The position numbers and the translations under genes are program-made. A stretch of DNA of 55,706 bases from Bacillus sp. 522_BSPC (GTDB lineage: Bacteria; Bacillota; Bacilli; Bacillales; Cytobacillaceae), in contig NZ_JVDT01000156.1 in the NCBI RefSeq assembly GCF_001076885.1, positions 1 through 55,706 on the forward strand, written 5' to 3'. The stretch's first letter is position 1; every line of letters begins with the position of its first letter. Below the pieces are notes generated by a model that worked only from the letters and a program-made list of their open reading frames with translations, was not told the DNA's origin and searched no databases. Positions 23,868-36,984 of this stretch are shown here, in pieces.

Positions 23868-25943
23868 TTACCCTTTATTTTTTTTGATGATCTCTTCAGA
23901 GATTGATTTTGGTACTTCTTCATAATGATCGAACACCATTGAGAATACCCCACGACCTTGCGTGCTTGAACGTAATGTCGTAGCATAACCAAACATTTCA
24001 GAAAGTGGAACCATTGCACGAACTACTTGTGCGTTACCACGAGCTTCCATACCTTCAACACGTCCACGACGTGAAGTAATGTTACCCATGATATCACCCA
24101 TGTATTCTTCCGGAATGATAACTTCTACTTTCATAACAGGCTCAAGAATTACAGGATTACATTTAGATGCTGCATTTTTCAATGCCATTGAAGCAGCGAT
24201 TTTGAACGCCATTTCAGATGAGTCAACATCATGGTATGATCCATCAAATAATTTAGCTTTGATATCTACCAATGGATAACCAGCAAGTACTCCTCTTTGT
24301 AATGCATCTTCTAGACCAGCTTGAACTGGAGCAATGTATTCACGAGGAACAACACCACCGACGATAGCATTTTCAAATTCGAATCCTTTACCTTCTTCGT
24401 TTGGTGCAAACTCAATCCAAACGTGACCATATTGTCCACGACCACCAGATTGACGAGTGAATTTCCCTTCAACTGCTGCAGAAGAACGGAATGTTTCACG
24501 ATAAGCAACCTGAGGAGCACCAACATTAGCCTCAACCTTGAATTCACGACGCATACGGTCTACAAGAATATCTAAGTGAAGTTCACCCATACCTGCAATG
24601 ATAACCTGACCAGTTTCCTGGTTAGTATGTGCACGGAATGTTGGATCTTCTTCTTGTAATTTTTGTAGAGCAGTTGTCATTTTGTCTTGGTCAGCTTTTG
24701 ATTTTGGCTCGATAGACAATTCGATAACTGGTTCTGGGAATTCCATGGACTCTAAGATTACTAAATCTTTTTCATCACATAGAGTATCTCCAGTTGTAGT
24801 ATCTTTTAAACCTACAGCTGCTGCGATATCACCAGCATATACTTCTGTAATCTCTTGACGGCTGTTTGCATGCATCTGTAGGATACGTCCTACACGCTCA
24901 CGTTTGCCTTTTGTAGAGTTTTGTACATATGAACCTGAGCTCAATGTACCAGAATATACACGGAAAAATGTCAGTTTACCAACAAATGGGTCTGTCATTA
25001 CTTTAAACGCAAGAGCTGCAAATGGTTCATCATCACTTGAATGCTTTTCAATTACTTCATCAGAATCAGGAGCTGTACCTTTAATTGCAGGTACATCTAA
25101 TGGTGATGGTAAGTACTCGATTACAGCATCAAGCATTTTTTGAACACCTTTGTTTTTGAAAGCAGATCCACAGATTACTGGATAGAATTCAACGTTAACT
25201 GTACCTTTACGGATAGCAGCCTTTAACTCATCAGTAGTGATTTCTTCACCACCAAGATATTTTTCCATAAGTTCTTCATCAAGTTCAGCTACTGCTTCAA
25301 CCAATTTCTCATGGTATTCATCAGCTAACTCTTTGTACTCTTCTGGAATTTCACGTTCTTGAATATCTGTACCAAGGTCATTTCCGTAGAAAGTCGCTTT
25401 CATTTCAACTAAATCAATGATACCTTCGAATTGATCTTCAGCACCAATCGGTAGTTGGATTGCATGAGCGTTTGCTTGTAAACGATCATGTAAAGTTTTT
25501 AATGAATAAAGGAAGTCTGCCCCAATTTTATCCATTTTGTTTACGAATACTACACGAGGTACACCGTAAGTTGTTGCTTGACGCCAAACTGTTTCTGTTT
25601 GTGGCTCAACACCTGATTGAGCATCAAGTACTGCAACAGCACCATCAAGTACACGTAGAGAACGTTCAACTTCAACTGTGAAGTCTACGTGCCCTGGAGT
25701 ATCGATAATGTTTACACGGTTACCTTTCCATTGTGCAGTTGTTGCAGCTGATGTAATGGTAATTCCACGCTCTTGTTCTTGCTCCATCCAGTCCATTTGA
25801 GATGCACCTTCGTGAGTTTCACCAATTTTGTGGATACGACCAGTGTAATAAAGTACACGCTCAGTTGTAGTCGTTTTACCAGCATCGATATGTGCCATGA
25901 TACCAATATTACGAGTGTTTTCTAAGGAGAACTCTCTTGCCAT
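23868..25943 (-). CDS. fusA: Elongation factor G
   Basis: EF-G is the translocase GTPase. The 691 residues include G1 AHIDAGKT (17-24), [18 protein letters not shown], domains III-IV ([25 protein letters not shown]) and the C-terminal domain V. Length and sequence are as in Bacillus. It lies 47 bases after rpsG in the str operon. Confidence 0.99.
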   Translation of the reverse strand: MAREFSLENTRNIGIMAHIDAGKTTTTERVLYYTGRIHKIGETHEGASQMDWMEQEQERGITITSAATTAQWKGNRVNIIDTPGHVDFTVEVERSLRVLDGAVAVLDAQSGVEPQTETVWRQATTYGVPRVVFVNKMDKIGADFLYSLKTLHDRLQANAHAIQLPIGAEDQFEGIIDLVEMKATFYGNDLGTDIQEREIPEEYKELADEYHEKLVEAVAELDEELMEKYLGGEEITTDELKAAIRKGTVNVEFYPVICGSAFKNKGVQKMLDAVIEYLPSPLDVPAIKGTAPDSDEVIEKHSSDDEPFAALAFKVMTDPFVGKLTFFRVYSGTLSSGSYVQNSTKGKRERVGRILQMHANSRQEITEVYAGDIAAAVGLKDTTTGDTLCDEKDLVILESMEFPEPVIELSIEPKSKADQDKMTTALQKLQEEDPTFRAHTNQETGQVIIAGMGELHLDILVDRMRREFKVEANVGAPQVAYRETFRSSAAVEGKFTRQSGGRGQYGHVWIEFAPNEEGKGFEFENAIVGGVVPREYIAPVQAGLEDALQRGVLAGYPLVDIKAKLFDGSYHDVDSSEMAFKIAASMALKNAASKCNPVILEPVMKVEVIIPEEYMGDIMGNITSRRGRVEGMEARGNAQVVRAMVPLSEMFGYATTLRSSTQGRGVFSMVFDHYEEVPKSISEEIIKKNKG

Positions 25944-25990
25944 TTGGTCTTTCTCCTTTCATATTGAAAGTATTTTTATGAATTATAATC

Positions 25991-26461
25991 TTACCAACGA
26001 TAGTGAGCAAACGCTTTGTTTGCTTCAGCCATTTTGTGTGTATCTTCACGCTTTTTCACAGATGCACCAGTGTTGTTTGCTGCATCTAGGATTTCGTTAG
26101 CTAGTCTCTCTTCCATTGTTTTCTCACCGCGAAGACGAGCATAGTTAACTAACCAGCGAAGACCTAAAGTTGTACGTCTTTCAGGACGAACCTCCACTGG
26201 AACTTGATAGTTAGAACCACCAACACGGCGTGCTCTTACTTCAAGAACTGGCATGATATTCTTTAATGCTTGATCAAATACTTCAATCGCTTCTTTTCCA
26301 GAACGCTCAGCAACGATTTCGAATGCTGAATATAGAATAGCTTGTGCTTTTCCTCTTTTACCATCGATCATCATTTTATTGATTAAACGAGATACAAGCT
26401 TAGAATTGTATATCGGATCTGGTAACACGTCTCTTTTTGCTACAGGACCTTTACGTGGCAT
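25991..26461 (-). CDS. rpsG: 30S ribosomal protein S7
   Basis: S7 nucleates the 30S head. From ATG 26461 it has 156 residues starting [16 protein letters not shown]; the six extra in-frame codons upstream overlap the GGAGG site and are excluded. It lies 40 bases after rpsL. Confidence 0.98.
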   Translation of the reverse strand: MPRKGPVAKRDVLPDPIYNSKLVSRLINKMMIDGKRGKAQAILYSAFEIVAERSGKEAIEVFDQALKNIMPVLEVRARRVGGSNYQVPVEVRPERRTTLGLRWLVNYARLRGEKTMEERLANEILDAANNTGASVKKREDTHKMAEANKAFAHYRW

Positions 26462-26501
26462 TTGATTTCCTCCTTTCAATTATGCTATAAAATCAAATTT
26501 A

Positions 26502-26978
<477 letters not shown>

Positions 26979-27024
26979 TTAGGGCAAAAACAAAGTTTTC
27001 ATGGTATTTTCCATAAAAACAGTT

Positions 27025-27273
27025 TTAATTAATTATGGCAACAGTTGCTGCGCCTACTTCTATTCCACATGATTCGCCTAGCTTCTTCATGGATTCAACA
27101 AGTATAATGGGAACATTAACTTCTTTGGCTATTTCAGATACTTTTCTAATTAATATTGGATCAGCATCTTCAGCAACAATAACCTCTGTCGCTATTCCTT
27201 TTTTTAACGCTTTTACTGTTTGCTTTGTTCCTACTACTATCTTACTTGCCTGTAGTACTTTTTCATAAGACAT
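27025..27273 (-). CDS. rplGB: L7Ae-family ribosomal protein-like RNA-binding protein (YbxF)
   Basis: This small L7Ae/L30e/S12e/Gadd45-fold protein binds K-turn RNA; its Bacillus homologue associates with ribosomes. From ATG 27273 it has 82 residues ([20 protein letters not shown] to GAATVAIIN). GGAGG lies upstream. It is the first gene of the str operon, directly after the promoter at 27319-27347. Confidence 0.95.
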   Translation of the reverse strand: MSYEKVLQASKIVVGTKQTVKALKKGIATEVIVAEDADPILIRKVSEIAKEVNVPIILVESMKKLGESCGIEVGAATVAIIN

Positions 27274-27318
27274 TTTTATATCCTCCAAAGCAACAGGTGA
27301 AATAGGAGCACCTTTGAT

Positions 27319-27347
27319 ATAGTATCATCTATAAAATTAGATGTCAA
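27319..27347 (-). promoter_or_regulatory. SigA-type promoter of the str operon
   Basis: On the minus strand a consensus TTGACA (27342-27347), 17-base spacer and TACTAT (27319-27324) would drive rplGB-rpsL-rpsG-fusA-tuf independently of rpoBC. Confidence 0.82.
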
Positions 27348-27394
27348 TTATTTTCCTGAAAAACTTTAATAGATATTCCTAAAAGTTATGGTTT

Positions 27395-27442
27395 ACGAGG
27401 ATTATCGACTCTTTCCTAAATGATAGAATCGATAATCCTCGT
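27395..27442. repeat. 14-bp perfect inverted repeat between rpoC and the str promoter
   Basis: Arms ACGAGGATTATCGA (27395-27408) and TCGATAATCCTCGT (27429-27442) are perfectly complementary with a 20-base loop. No T-run follows on either strand, so it is not a classical terminator, although it lies where the rpoBC transcript should end (44 bases after the rpoC stop). An RNase III-type processing site or factor-dependent end is possible. Confidence 0.7.
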
Positions 27443-27485
27443 ATTAACCACTTTCTTTTTTCTAAAATAAATGCTTTATCGCTAA

Positions 27486-30400
27486 TTACTCTACAGTAAT
27501 TGACTCTTCTGTTAGTTCTTCTGCTGTAATAGGTTCAGCATGTCTGTATCTTGGCATACCAGTTCCAGCTGGAACTAATTTACCAATAATTACATTCTCT
27601 TTTAATCCTAGTAATTCATCACGTTTTCCTTTAATAGCAGCATCTGTCAGAACTCTTGTAGTTTCTTGGAACGATGCAGCCGATAAGAATGAATCAGTTT
27701 CAAGAGATGCTTTTGTAATACCAAGCAATACTGGTCTACCTGTTGCTGGAAGCTTACCTTCTCTTAAAGCTTTTGCGTTAGCATCAGTAAATTGGTGAAT
27801 ATCTAATAGTGTACCTGGTAATACATCTGTCTCACCAGCATCCACTACTCTGATTTTACGTAACATTTGGCGAACCATTACTTCTACGTGTTTATCCCCA
27901 ATTTCTACCCCTTGCATACGATATACTTTTTGTACTTCGCGAAGTAGATACTCTTGTACTGCTGTAACGTTTTTCACTTTAATTAATTCTTTCGGATCAA
28001 TAGAACCCTCTGTTAATTCTTGTCCTTGTTCTACAACATCATCGATCTTAACTTTCAATCTTGCTGTGTAAGGAGCAGTATATGTTCTAGTTTCTAATTC
28101 ACCTTGAACAACAATTTCATGTTGACGGTCTCTGCCTTCATTGATACCAACAATTACCCCTGCCATTTCAGTAATAACTGCTTGCCCTTTTGGATTACGA
28201 GCTTCAAATATCTCCTGAATACGAGGTAAACCTTGTGTGATATCGTCCCCTGCAACTCCACCTGTATGGAATGTACGCATTGTTAACTGTGTACCTGGTT
28301 CCCCGATAGATTGTGCCGCTATAATACCAACAGCTTCTCCTACTTCCACCTCTTGGCCTGTTGCTAGGTTGCGACCATAACATTTTTTACATACACCATG
28401 ACGTGTATTACATGTAAATGCAGAACGAATCCATACTTCTTCGATATTCGCCTCTACAATTTCTACTGCTAAGTCTTCTGTGATAAGTCCATTTTCAGGA
28501 ACAATAACTTCATTCGTTTCTGGATGTTTAATTGATTTTCTTGCATATCTACCAATTAAACGCTCATCAAGAGATTCGATAATTTCTGTACCCTCTTTAA
28601 GAGCAGCAACTAACAATCCTCTATCTGTGCCGCAATCATCTTCGCGTACAATGACATCTTGTGCTACATCTACTAGACGACGAGTTAAGTAACCAGAGTC
28701 TGCTGTTTTTAACGCTGTATCAGCAAGACCTTTACGTGCTCCGTGAGTAGAGATAAAGTACTCTAATACCGTTAATCCTTCACGGAAACTTGAAATAATC
28801 GGTAACTCAATAATTCTACCAGCCGGGTTGGCCATCAAACCACGCATACCAGCAAGCTGTGTAAAGTTAGATGCGTTACCACGGGCACCAGAGTCACTCA
28901 TCATAAAGATAGGATTTCGTTTATCTAAGGATTTCATTAGCTTCGCTTGAATTGTATCTTTCGCTGCGCTCCAGATAGAAATTACGCGATCATAACGCTC
29001 TTCCTCTGTGATTAATCCACGTCTAAATTGCTTCATGACATTATCGACTTTACCTTGTGCTTCATCGATAATTTCTTGTTTTTCACCTAATACAACGATG
29101 TCGGCCACACCAACAGTAATACCAGCTTTGGTAGAATGCTTAAATCCTAGATCCTTCATTCTATCCAACATCTTAGAAGTTTCCGTAATCTTGAAACGTT
29201 TAAATACTTCAGCGATTATATTCCCTAAAATTTTCTTTTTAAACGGTTCTATGATTGGCAACTCTTTAATAGCAGCTGGCACATCTACACCTGGCTCTAC
29301 AAAGTATCGTTCAGGAGTTTTTTCTTCTAAGTTTGTTTTAGTTGGTTCGTTAATATACGGGAAAGATTTTGGTAAAATTTCATTGAATACTAGCTTACCA
29401 ACAGTTGTTAATAACAATTGCTTATTTTGCTCTTCCGTGAATGTTTCATTGTTTAAAGAGCTAGCGCGTACTGCTACACGTGTGTGTAAATGTACATAAC
29501 CATTTTGATATGCCAAAACAGCTTCGTTCGTATCATTGAAGATCATACCTTCTCCAACTGCACCTTCACGTTCTAATGTTAGATAATAGTTTCCTAATAC
29601 CATATCCTGAGAAGGAGTAACAACTGGTTTACCATCTTTAGGGTTCAAGATGTTTTGAGCTGCAAGCATAAGTAAACGAGCTTCCGCTTGAGCTTCAGAA
29701 GATAAAGGAACGTGAACAGCCATTTGGTCTCCGTCAAAGTCAGCGTTGTATGCTGTACATACTAGCGGATGAAGACGAATCGCACGGCCTTCTACTAAAG
29801 TTGGTTCAAACGCTTGGATTCCCAATCTATGTAGAGTTGGGGCACGGTTAAGCAATACTGGATGCTCTTTAATTACTTCTTCAAGCACATCCCACACTTC
29901 AGGCTGAAGTCTTTCGATTTTTCTCTTTGCAGATTTAATATTATGAGCAATTCCTTTTTCTACTAACTCTTTCATTACAAAAGGCTTAAACAATTCAATT
30001 GCCATTTCTCTAGGAAGGCCACATTGATACATCTTTAAGTTAGGACCAACGACAATAACAGAACGTCCAGAATAGTCAACACGTTTTCCTAATAAGTTTT
30101 GACGGAAACGTCCTTGCTTCCCTTTTAGCATGTGAGATAGAGATTTAAGCGGTCTGTTACCAGGACCAGTTACCGGACGTCCACGACGACCATTATCGAT
30201 TAACGCATCAACAGCTTCTTGAAGCATACGTTTTTCGTTTTGAACGATAATGCTTGGTGCTCCTAAATCTAATAATCTTTTTAAACGGTTATTACGGTTA
30301 ATAACACGACGATATAAATCATTTAAGTCAGATGTTGCAAAACGTCCACCATCCAATTGAACCATTGGACGCAATTCTGGAGGAATTACTGGAAGTACAT

Positions 30401-31085
30401 CAAGAATCATCCAAGAAGGCTCATTACCAGAACCACGGAACGCTTCTAATACTTCTAGTCTTTTAATGGCACGAGTTCTTCTTTGACCTTGCGCAGTTTT
30501 CAATTCTTCTTTTAGTGCATCTACATCTTTATTTAAATCAATATCAGATAGTAGCTTTTTGATTGCTTCAGCTCCCATAGAAGCTTGGAATTTCACACCA
30601 TATTTATCGCGGTATGCTCTATATTCCTTTTCAGATAGAAGTTGTTTTTTCTCTAAAGCAGTATCGCCTGGATCTGTTACTACATAAGAAGCAAAATAAA
30701 TAACTTCTTCCAATGCACGTGGAGACATATCTAAAACAAGTCCCATACGGCTAGGGATTCCTTTAAAATACCAAATATGTGAAACTGGAGCTGCTAATTC
30801 GATGTGACCCATACGCTCACGACGAACTTTTGCACGAGTAACTTCCACTCCACATCGATCACAAACTACGCCTTTATATCTAACACGCTTGTATTTACCA
30901 CAGTGACATTCCCAGTCTTTTGTAGGACCAAAAATACGCTCACAGAACAAGCCATCTTTTTCCGGTTTTAAAGTACGATAGTTAATTGTTTCTGGCTTTT
31001 TGACTTCACCAAATGACCAAGAACGGATTTTGTCTGGTGAAGCTAGACCTATTTTCATATATTCAAAATTATTAACATCCAACAA
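27486..31085 (-). CDS. rpoC: RNA polymerase beta' subunit
   Basis: The 1199 residues match the Bacillus subunit in length. The N-terminal zinc finger (CHCGKYK...CDRCGVEV), catalytic magnesium site [10 protein letters not shown] (around residue 450), trigger-loop region and second zinc site (CGTD...[13 protein letters not shown]) are all present. It is co-transcribed with rpoB, but the spacer between them is enlarged to 206 bases by a palindromic insert. Confidence 0.99.
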   Translation of the reverse strand: MLDVNNFEYMKIGLASPDKIRSWSFGEVKKPETINYRTLKPEKDGLFCERIFGPTKDWECHCGKYKRVRYKGVVCDRCGVEVTRAKVRRERMGHIELAAPVSHIWYFKGIPSRMGLVLDMSPRALEEVIYFASYVVTDPGDTALEKKQLLSEKEYRAYRDKYGVKFQASMGAEAIKKLLSDIDLNKDVDALKEELKTAQGQRRTRAIKRLEVLEAFRGSGNEPSWMILDVLPVIPPELRPMVQLDGGRFATSDLNDLYRRVINRNNRLKRLLDLGAPSIIVQNEKRMLQEAVDALIDNGRRGRPVTGPGNRPLKSLSHMLKGKQGRFRQNLLGKRVDYSGRSVIVVGPNLKMYQCGLPREMAIELFKPFVMKELVEKGIAHNIKSAKRKIERLQPEVWDVLEEVIKEHPVLLNRAPTLHRLGIQAFEPTLVEGRAIRLHPLVCTAYNADFDGDQMAVHVPLSSEAQAEARLLMLAAQNILNPKDGKPVVTPSQDMVLGNYYLTLEREGAVGEGMIFNDTNEAVLAYQNGYVHLHTRVAVRASSLNNETFTEEQNKQLLLTTVGKLVFNEILPKSFPYINEPTKTNLEEKTPERYFVEPGVDVPAAIKELPIIEPFKKKILGNIIAEVFKRFKITETSKMLDRMKDLGFKHSTKAGITVGVADIVVLGEKQEIIDEAQGKVDNVMKQFRRGLITEEERYDRVISIWSAAKDTIQAKLMKSLDKRNPIFMMSDSGARGNASNFTQLAGMRGLMANPAGRIIELPIISSFREGLTVLEYFISTHGARKGLADTALKTADSGYLTRRLVDVAQDVIVREDDCGTDRGLLVAALKEGTEIIESLDERLIGRYARKSIKHPETNEVIVPENGLITEDLAVEIVEANIEEVWIRSAFTCNTRHGVCKKCYGRNLATGQEVEVGEAVGIIAAQSIGEPGTQLTMRTFHTGGVAGDDITQGLPRIQEIFEARNPKGQAVITEMAGVIVGINEGRDRQHEIVVQGELETRTYTAPYTARLKVKIDDVVEQGQELTEGSIDPKELIKVKNVTAVQEYLLREVQKVYRMQGVEIGDKHVEVMVRQMLRKIRVVDAGETDVLPGTLLDIHQFTDANAKALREGKLPATGRPVLLGITKASLETDSFLSAASFQETTRVLTDAAIKGKRDELLGLKENVIIGKLVPAGTGMPRYRHAEPITAEELTEESITVE

Positions 31086-31156
31086 GGGTCCTACCTCCCT
31101 TTCGATCTTCAGGCTTTTGCCTTACTTAGAACTTCTTAAAAACATTTATAATCAAA

Positions 31157-31276
31157 GACAGGCCGTCACAAAAGGGTCTGACCTCACGTGAATAATCTAT
31201 TTATAAAAGATATAAAAGGATCTTCTATCTAGATGTCTTCGTAGTGGAGTCTGACCCTTTCGTTTTTAGACAGGCC
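31157..31276. repeat. Palindromic insert between rpoB and rpoC
   Basis: Outer 8-bp direct repeats GACAGGCC (31157-31164 and 31269-31276) flank imperfect inverted repeats of 17 bases (31171-31187 and 31244-31260, AAAGGGTC pairing with GACCCTTT). The layout suggests a small non-autonomous element or repetitive palindrome. It has no ORF and lies inside the rpoBC transcript. Confidence 0.6.
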
Positions 31277-31291
31277 ATGTACATTACTTTA

Positions 31292-34200
31292 TTATTCTTG
31301 CATGCCTACCTTTTCTGACTCAGGCTCTTGCGTTTCCGAAACAATAGTTAGAGATTCTGCTTGATGAATATCATCATCATCCTCTGTGTCTCTCATTTCG
31401 ATTTCTTCTTCTGTGCTAGATAAGATTTTTACATCTAGCCCTAAGCTTTGTAGCTCTTTCATTAACACGCGGAATGATTCTGGCACACCTGGTTCTGGAA
31501 CGTTCTCTCCTTTAACAATTGCTTCATATGTTTTCACACGACCAACAACATCATCTGATTTAACAGTAAGAATTTCTTGTAAAGTATAAGCTGCTCCATA
31601 AGCTTCAAGCGCCCAAACCTCCATCTCTCCAAAACGCTGACCACCAAATTGAGCTTTTCCTCCTAGTGGTTGTTGCGTTACTAAAGAATATGGTCCAGTA
31701 GAACGAGCATGTAGTTTATCATCAACCATGTGGGCAAGTTTAATCATATACATAACACCAACGGATACACGGTTATCAAAAGGTTCACCTGAACGTCCGT
31801 CATATAGTACTGTTTTCGCATCTTGTGCCATTCCAGCTTCTCTAATTGTTTCCCATACGTCTTCCTCACGAGCACCATCAAATACAGGGGATGCAACATG
31901 GATGTTCAGGCTTCTGGCAGCCATTCCAAGATGCAATTCTAATACTTGACCGATGTTCATACGTGATGGAACACCTAGTGGGTTTAACATGATATCAACT
32001 GGTGTTCCGTCTGGTAAATATGGCATATCTTCTTCAGGTAAAATACGGGAGATAACCCCTTTGTTACCGTGACGCCCAGCCATCTTATCGCCTTCATGGA
32101 TTTTACGTTTTTGAACAATATATACACGTACCAATTGGTTAACGCCTGGTGGCAATTCGTCTCCATCTTCTCTATTGAAGACTTTAACATCATGAACTAT
32201 ACCGCCACCGCCATGCGGAACACGTAAGCTTGTATCACGAACTTCACGAGCCTTTTCACCAAAAATAGCATGTAATAAACGTTCTTCAGCTGTTAATTCT
32301 GTTACCCCTTTAGGTGTAACTTTACCAACTAGTAAATCTCCATCTTTCACTTCTGCACCGATGCGAATAATACCGCGATCATCTAAGTTGCGTAATGCAT
32401 CTTCCCCGACATTCGGGATATCACGTGTAATTTCTTCCGGCCCTAACTTTGTATCACGAGATTCTGATTCATATTCTTCAATATGAATAGAAGTATATAC
32501 ATCATCTTTTACTAAGCGTTCGCTCATGATAATAGCATCCTCGTAGTTGTATCCGTCCCATGTCATAAAGGCAACTAATACGTTACGACCAAGTGCTAAT
32601 TCACCAAGCTCCATAGAAGGTCCATCTGCTAGAACTTCCCCTTTTGTTACTTTGTTTCCAACAGCAACAATTGGGCGTTGGTTATAGCATGTACCTTGGT
32701 TTGAACGAACAAATTTAAGCATTTTATATTTATCAAGATTTCCTTTAACCTCTTGACCATCTACTTCCGAAATACGTCTAACCCAAACTTCACGTGCTTC
32801 TACATGTTCAACAATACCAGGATGCTTACAGATAACCGCTGCACCAGAGTCTTTTCCTGAAACGTACTCCATTCCAGTTCCTACTCTTGGAGCTTCTGGT
32901 TGCATTAAAGGTACTGCTTGACGTTGCATGTTCGCACCCATCAAGGCACGGTTAGAGTCATCGTTTTCTAAGAATGGGATACATGCTGTCGCAGCAGATA
33001 CAACCTGCTTTGGAGAAACGTCCATATAGTCTATACGCTCACGCTTAACAACAACGTTCTCATCACGGAAACGTGCAACTACATCTTCATCTAAGAAAGA
33101 ACCATCTTCTCCTAAACGAGAGTTTGCTTGGGCAACAACGTAGTTATCTTGTTCATCAGCAGTTAAATAATCAATTCTTGATGATACTTTACCTGTTTCA
33201 GGATCAACACGTCGATATGGTGTTTCAATAAACCCGAATCTATTCACTTTTGCATAAGAAGATAAAGAGTTAATCAAACCAATATTTGGTCCCTCAGGTG
33301 TTTCAATCGGACACATACGGCCATAGTGAGAATAGTGAACGTCACGAACTTCCATTCCTGCGCGTTCTCTTGTTAAACCACCAGGTCCTAAGGCAGAAAG
33401 ACGACGTTTATGGGTCAATTCAGCCAATGGATTTGTTTGGTCCATAAATTGAGAAAGCTGAGAGCTTCCAAAGAATTCTTTAATGGATGCAATAACAGGT
33501 CTAATGTTGATTAGTTGTTGCGGCGTAATCGTATTCGTATCTTGAATAGACATTCTTTCGCGAACAACACGCTCCATTCTAGATAAACCAATACGGAATT
33601 GGTTTTGTAACAATTCACCTACAGAGCGTAAACGTCTGTTACCTAAATGGTCAATATCATCTGTTAAACCAACACCATGTAATAAGTTAAAGAAATAACT
33701 GATGGAAGCAATAATATCTGCAGGAGAGATGTTTTTCACAGCTTCTTCTACATATGCATTACTAATAACATTAATTTCTTTATCTCCCTCATCCAATGGT
33801 GAGTAAATTTTTACCGATTGAACAACAACATCATCCTCTAAAACACCACCATAAGGGCTTAGTTTTTTAAATCCGATATTGTTTTCTAGATTTGGAATAA
33901 TACGATCAAGTGCACGGCGATCTAGAAGTGTTCCTTTTTCAGCAATGATTTCTCCTGTTTCAGGGTCCACTAGTGTTTCTGCCAGGCGTTGACCAAACAA
34001 TCTATTTTTTATATGAAGCTTTTTATTAATTTTATAGCGTCCTACATTTGCAAGATCATATCTTTTTGGATCAAAGAATCTTGATACCAATAGACTTTTT
34101 GCGTTTTCAACAGTAGGCGGTTCACCAGGACGCAGACGCTCATAAATTTCTAGTAGCGCTTTGTCTGTTCCTTCAGTGTTATCCTTTTCTAAAGTATTGC

Positions 34201-34861
34201 GTAAATATTCGTTGTCACCAATCAGTTCAAGAATCTCCTGATCAGAACCGAATCCTAATGCACGCAACAGAACAGTAACCGGAAGTTTACGTGTACGGTC
34301 AATACGTACATATACAACATCCTTTGCATCTGTTTCATACTCTAGCCATGCTCCACGGTTAGGAATAACCGTTGCGGTAAATCCTTTTTTCCCGTTTTTA
34401 TCGAGTTTCCCATTATAATATACACTTGGAGAACGTACTAACTGAGAAACGATAACACGTTCCGCACCATTAATAACAAAAGTACCAGTTTCAGTCATAA
34501 GCGGGAAATCACCCATGAATACATCTTGGTCTTTTACTTCTCCTGTTTCTTTATTCACAAGACGGACCTTCACACGCAAAGGTGCAGAATATGTAACATC
34601 TCGCTCTTTCGATTCTTCCACTGAATACTTAGGATCACCTAAGCTGTAATCAATGAAATCAAGTGATAAATTGCCAGTAAAATCTTCAATAGGTGAAATG
34701 TCCTGGAACATTTCTCGCAATCCCTCATCTAAAAACCATTGATAGGAAGAGGTTTGGATTTCAATAAGATTTGGTAATTCTAAAACCTCACTAATACGTG
34801 CGTAGCTTCTCCGCTGGCGGTGTCGTCCATACTGAACAAGTTGACCTGTCAACTGATTCAC
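31292..34861 (-). CDS. rpoB: RNA polymerase beta subunit
   Basis: The 1189 residues cover the whole Bacillus-type subunit. The rifampicin cluster ([20 protein letters not shown] and [10 protein letters not shown]) is wild-type. Later regions include [13 protein letters not shown] and the C-terminal [18 protein letters not shown]. The acidic tail ([11 protein letters not shown]) is normal for Bacillus. The 5' leader contains two hairpins. Confidence 0.99.
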   Translation of the reverse strand: MNQLTGQLVQYGRHRQRRSYARISEVLELPNLIEIQTSSYQWFLDEGLREMFQDISPIEDFTGNLSLDFIDYSLGDPKYSVEESKERDVTYSAPLRVKVRLVNKETGEVKDQDVFMGDFPLMTETGTFVINGAERVIVSQLVRSPSVYYNGKLDKNGKKGFTATVIPNRGAWLEYETDAKDVVYVRIDRTRKLPVTVLLRALGFGSDQEILELIGDNEYLRNTLEKDNTEGTDKALLEIYERLRPGEPPTVENAKSLLVSRFFDPKRYDLANVGRYKINKKLHIKNRLFGQRLAETLVDPETGEIIAEKGTLLDRRALDRIIPNLENNIGFKKLSPYGGVLEDDVVVQSVKIYSPLDEGDKEINVISNAYVEEAVKNISPADIIASISYFFNLLHGVGLTDDIDHLGNRRLRSVGELLQNQFRIGLSRMERVVRERMSIQDTNTITPQQLINIRPVIASIKEFFGSSQLSQFMDQTNPLAELTHKRRLSALGPGGLTRERAGMEVRDVHYSHYGRMCPIETPEGPNIGLINSLSSYAKVNRFGFIETPYRRVDPETGKVSSRIDYLTADEQDNYVVAQANSRLGEDGSFLDEDVVARFRDENVVVKRERIDYMDVSPKQVVSAATACIPFLENDDSNRALMGANMQRQAVPLMQPEAPRVGTGMEYVSGKDSGAAVICKHPGIVEHVEAREVWVRRISEVDGQEVKGNLDKYKMLKFVRSNQGTCYNQRPIVAVGNKVTKGEVLADGPSMELGELALGRNVLVAFMTWDGYNYEDAIIMSERLVKDDVYTSIHIEEYESESRDTKLGPEEITRDIPNVGEDALRNLDDRGIIRIGAEVKDGDLLVGKVTPKGVTELTAEERLLHAIFGEKAREVRDTSLRVPHGGGGIVHDVKVFNREDGDELPPGVNQLVRVYIVQKRKIHEGDKMAGRHGNKGVISRILPEEDMPYLPDGTPVDIMLNPLGVPSRMNIGQVLELHLGMAARSLNIHVASPVFDGAREEDVWETIREAGMAQDAKTVLYDGRSGEPFDNRVSVGVMYMIKLAHMVDDKLHARSTGPYSLVTQQPLGGKAQFGGQRFGEMEVWALEAYGAAYTLQEILTVKSDDVVGRVKTYEAIVKGENVPEPGVPESFRVLMKELQSLGLDVKILSSTEEEIEMRDTEDDDDIHQAESLTIVSETQEPESEKVGMQE

Positions 34862-35100
34862 CCCTCAAATCAAACGTTATAGTACATCTATTAACATCTT
34901 ATAAAATAGGCTTAAAAGCCTGTTTTTATAAGACAAAAAGAAAAAGGGTTTTCCAATCAAAAAACCACATTTTCATATTTCTAATATTATTCTGTTAGTT
35001 TTTCCTTCTTACACCAATTTTATACAATAAGATGGATAAAATTGTGAGTTTCAGAAAAATATTATATTGGCATTATACAATGCTATCACAACAAAAAGGA
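34862..35100 (-). other. rpoB upstream region with two hairpins
   Basis: This 239-base spacer has no gene. On the minus strand, 34940-34965 forms GGTTTT-TTGATTG-GAAAACC followed by CTTTTTCTTTTT, terminator-like, and 34898-34932 forms a longer hairpin (CTTATAAAA...TTTTATAAG around AGGCTTTTAAGCCT). Two TATAAT-like hexamers lie near 35055-35077 but without convincing -35 boxes, so the rpoB promoter is not resolved. The hairpins may attenuate read-through into rpoB. Confidence 0.5.
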
Positions 35101-35706
35101 CTAGTCAATCTTTTTTGCTTGAATTATAAAATACCCTTTTTTCTTTTCTACTATATTTACCTCTTTAAAAAACGCTTCTAACTTTGCAATCGCCGATGGA
35201 GCTCCTTGCTTCTTTTGAATCACTACCCAAAGCTCACCATTTGCTGCTAAATGTTCATAGCTTTGTTCAAAAATATCATGGACTACTTTTTTTCCTGCTC
35301 TAATCGGAGGATTTGTTAAGATAGACGCAAACTTAGTCCCTTTCACATCAAGAAGTCGATCACTTTCATAAATTTGAACATTTTCAATACTATTTTGTTG
35401 CGCATTTTCTTGTGCTAATTCAATCGCTCTTAAATTAACATCTACCATATGAACCATTCTATCTGGATTTGCTTTTGCAATAGAAAGACCTAATGGACCA
35501 TAACCACAACCCACATCTAAAATATCTCCATCTATTTTTGGAAATGTATAGGTTTCAATTAATAGCCTAGAGCCAAAATCAACTTCTCTTTTGGAGAAAA
35601 CCCCATTATCTGTTTTAAAACGTATTGTATTACCTTTAAGTGTAAAATTCCAGTAATTTGGATCGCTATTTACATTCTGGGTTCGGGAATAATAATGTTC
35701 TGTCAT
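35101..35706 (-). CDS. RsmC-like class I methyltransferase (YbxB)
   Basis: This SAM-dependent methyltransferase resembles the C-terminal domain of 16S rRNA guanine-N2 methyltransferases. The 201 residues contain motif I DVGCGYGPLG (about 61-70), the acidic HMVDVN motif and the catalytic NPPI motif (about 131-134). In Bacillus the orthologue (ybxB) lies in the same place between rplL and rpoB. The exact target is not established from sequence. GGAGGTG precedes the start. Confidence 0.88.
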   Translation of the reverse strand: MTEHYYSRTQNVNSDPNYWNFTLKGNTIRFKTDNGVFSKREVDFGSRLLIETYTFPKIDGDILDVGCGYGPLGLSIAKANPDRMVHMVDVNLRAIELAQENAQQNSIENVQIYESDRLLDVKGTKFASILTNPPIRAGKKVVHDIFEQSYEHLAANGELWVVIQKKQGAPSAIAKLEAFFKEVNIVEKKKGYFIIQAKKID

Positions 35707-35944
35707 ACGAACACCTCCTTAGGAGAATTTATATAAGGAAGACTACTTGAGGATTAATTGCAAAGCAAGCTATTCTTGCAATGAATTAAAAAAAGCGTAG
35801 ATGACTTTTAAGCTATCACATACAGTTAGCTGACCCCACCAAATCTTCTCACATAATTAACCTAACAAAAGATGGTTTCAAAAAAAGCCATTTCCTACTG
35901 GACTGATTGTAACTAGATGCTTCTTAAGCCTCATACACTTTAGG

Positions 35945-35982
35945 AAAAAAAAGCCCGCTATTATAGCGAGCTTCTTTTTTTA
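35945..35982 (-). terminator. Terminator after rplL
   Basis: On the minus strand GCTCGCTA-TAA-TAGCGGGC is followed by eight T, seven bases after the rplL stop. It would end most rplJL transcripts before ybxB-rpoBC. Confidence 0.9.
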
Positions 35983-35989
35983 ACTAACA

Positions 35990-36349
35990 TTACTTAACTT
36001 CAACGTTAGCTCCAACTTCTTCAAGTTTAGCTTTGATTTCTTCAGCTTCTTCTTTAGAAGCTCCTTCTTTAACTGCTTTTGGAGTGTTGTCAACAAGTTC
36101 TTTTGCTTCTTTAAGACCAAGACCTGTGATTTCACGTACAACTTTGATAACTTTGATTTTTTGATCTCCAGCAGATGCAAGAACTACATCAAACTCAGTT
36201 TTTTCTGCAGCAGCTTCTCCGCCACCTGCAACTACAGCTACAGGAGCTGCAGCAGTTACTCCAAATTCTTCTTCAATTGCTTTTACTAAATCGTTTAATT
36301 CTAAAACAGTCATATTTTTAACTGCTTCTAAGATTTGTTCTTTAGACAT
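35990..36349 (-). CDS. rplL: 50S ribosomal protein L7/L12
   Basis: L12 forms the flexible stalk that recruits translational GTPases. The 119 residues show the N-terminal dimerisation domain, the alanine-rich hinge ([18 protein letters not shown]) and the C-terminal factor-binding domain ([20 protein letters not shown]). It follows rplJ after 55 bases. Confidence 0.98.
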   Translation of the reverse strand: MSKEQILEAVKNMTVLELNDLVKAIEEEFGVTAAAPVAVVAGGGEAAAEKTEFDVVLASAGDQKIKVIKVVREITGLGLKEAKELVDNTPKAVKEGASKEEAEEIKAKLEEVGANVEVK

Positions 36350-36404
36350 TATATTTTTCCTCCTTGTATTTTGGGTTTTTTATGATACGTTTCCGTATAA
36401 AATA

Positions 36405-36905
36405 TTAAGCGCCTTGTTCTTCTTTTTGATCTGCAACTGCTTTTGTAGCAAGAGCAAGGTTGCGGATTGGTGCTTGAAGAACGCTGAGTAACATAGAAAG
36501 TAAACCTTCGCGTGATGGAAGTTCAGCAAGAGCTTTCACTTCTTCAACTGTTGCTAAGTTTCCTTCGATTACTCCTGCTTTAATTTCTAACGCTTCGTGT
36601 TTTTTTGCGAAGTCGTTTAAAATTTTTGCTGGTGCAACAACATCCTCTGTACTGAACGCAATAGCGTTAGGACCAGTTAGAGATTCGTTTAAACCTGCTA
36701 ATTCAACAGATTCTGCAGCACGGCGAGTTAAAGAGTTTTTGAAAACTTTGAACTCTACTCCTGCTTCACGAAGTTGTTTACGAAGTTCAGTTACTTCTGA
36801 AACAGTCAAACCACGGTAGTCAACAACGATTGTTGATTTACTCGCTTTGAATTTTTCAGCAATATCAGATACTATTTGTTGCTTTTGTTCGATTACGCTG
36901 CTCAT
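36405..36905 (-). CDS. rplJ: 50S ribosomal protein L10
   Basis: L10 anchors L12 dimers and represses its own operon. From ATG 36905 (after GGAGGTG) it has 166 residues starting [15 protein letters not shown]. The in-frame extension upstream (27 codons) is the regulatory leader and is not included. A C-terminal helix binds L12. Confidence 0.97.
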   Translation of the reverse strand: MSSVIEQKQQIVSDIAEKFKASKSTIVVDYRGLTVSEVTELRKQLREAGVEFKVFKNSLTRRAAESVELAGLNESLTGPNAIAFSTEDVVAPAKILNDFAKKHEALEIKAGVIEGNLATVEEVKALAELPSREGLLSMLLSVLQAPIRNLALATKAVADQKEEQGA

Positions 36906-36943
36906 CTTTACACCTCCTGTAGAATTTCTACATTTATACCGAC

Positions 36944-36979
36944 AAATAAAATCCTCCATATCATTTAGACATGGAGGTG
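36944..36979 (-). terminator. Attenuator hairpin in the rplJ leader
   Basis: On the minus strand CACCTCCAT pairs with ATGGAGG and is followed by ATTTTATTT, about 39 bases before the rplJ start. Its position just after the L10-binding structure fits an L10-controlled attenuator. Confidence 0.65.
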
Positions 36980-36984
36980 TATAC

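Noticed and set aside
29008-29499. 163-codon plus-strand ORF within rpoC
   Set aside because: Shadow of the rpoC frame on the opposite strand; no motif.
35808-35870. Third copy of the intergenic repeat
   Set aside because: Only short blocks agree; mentioned as a hint in the findings but not annotated.
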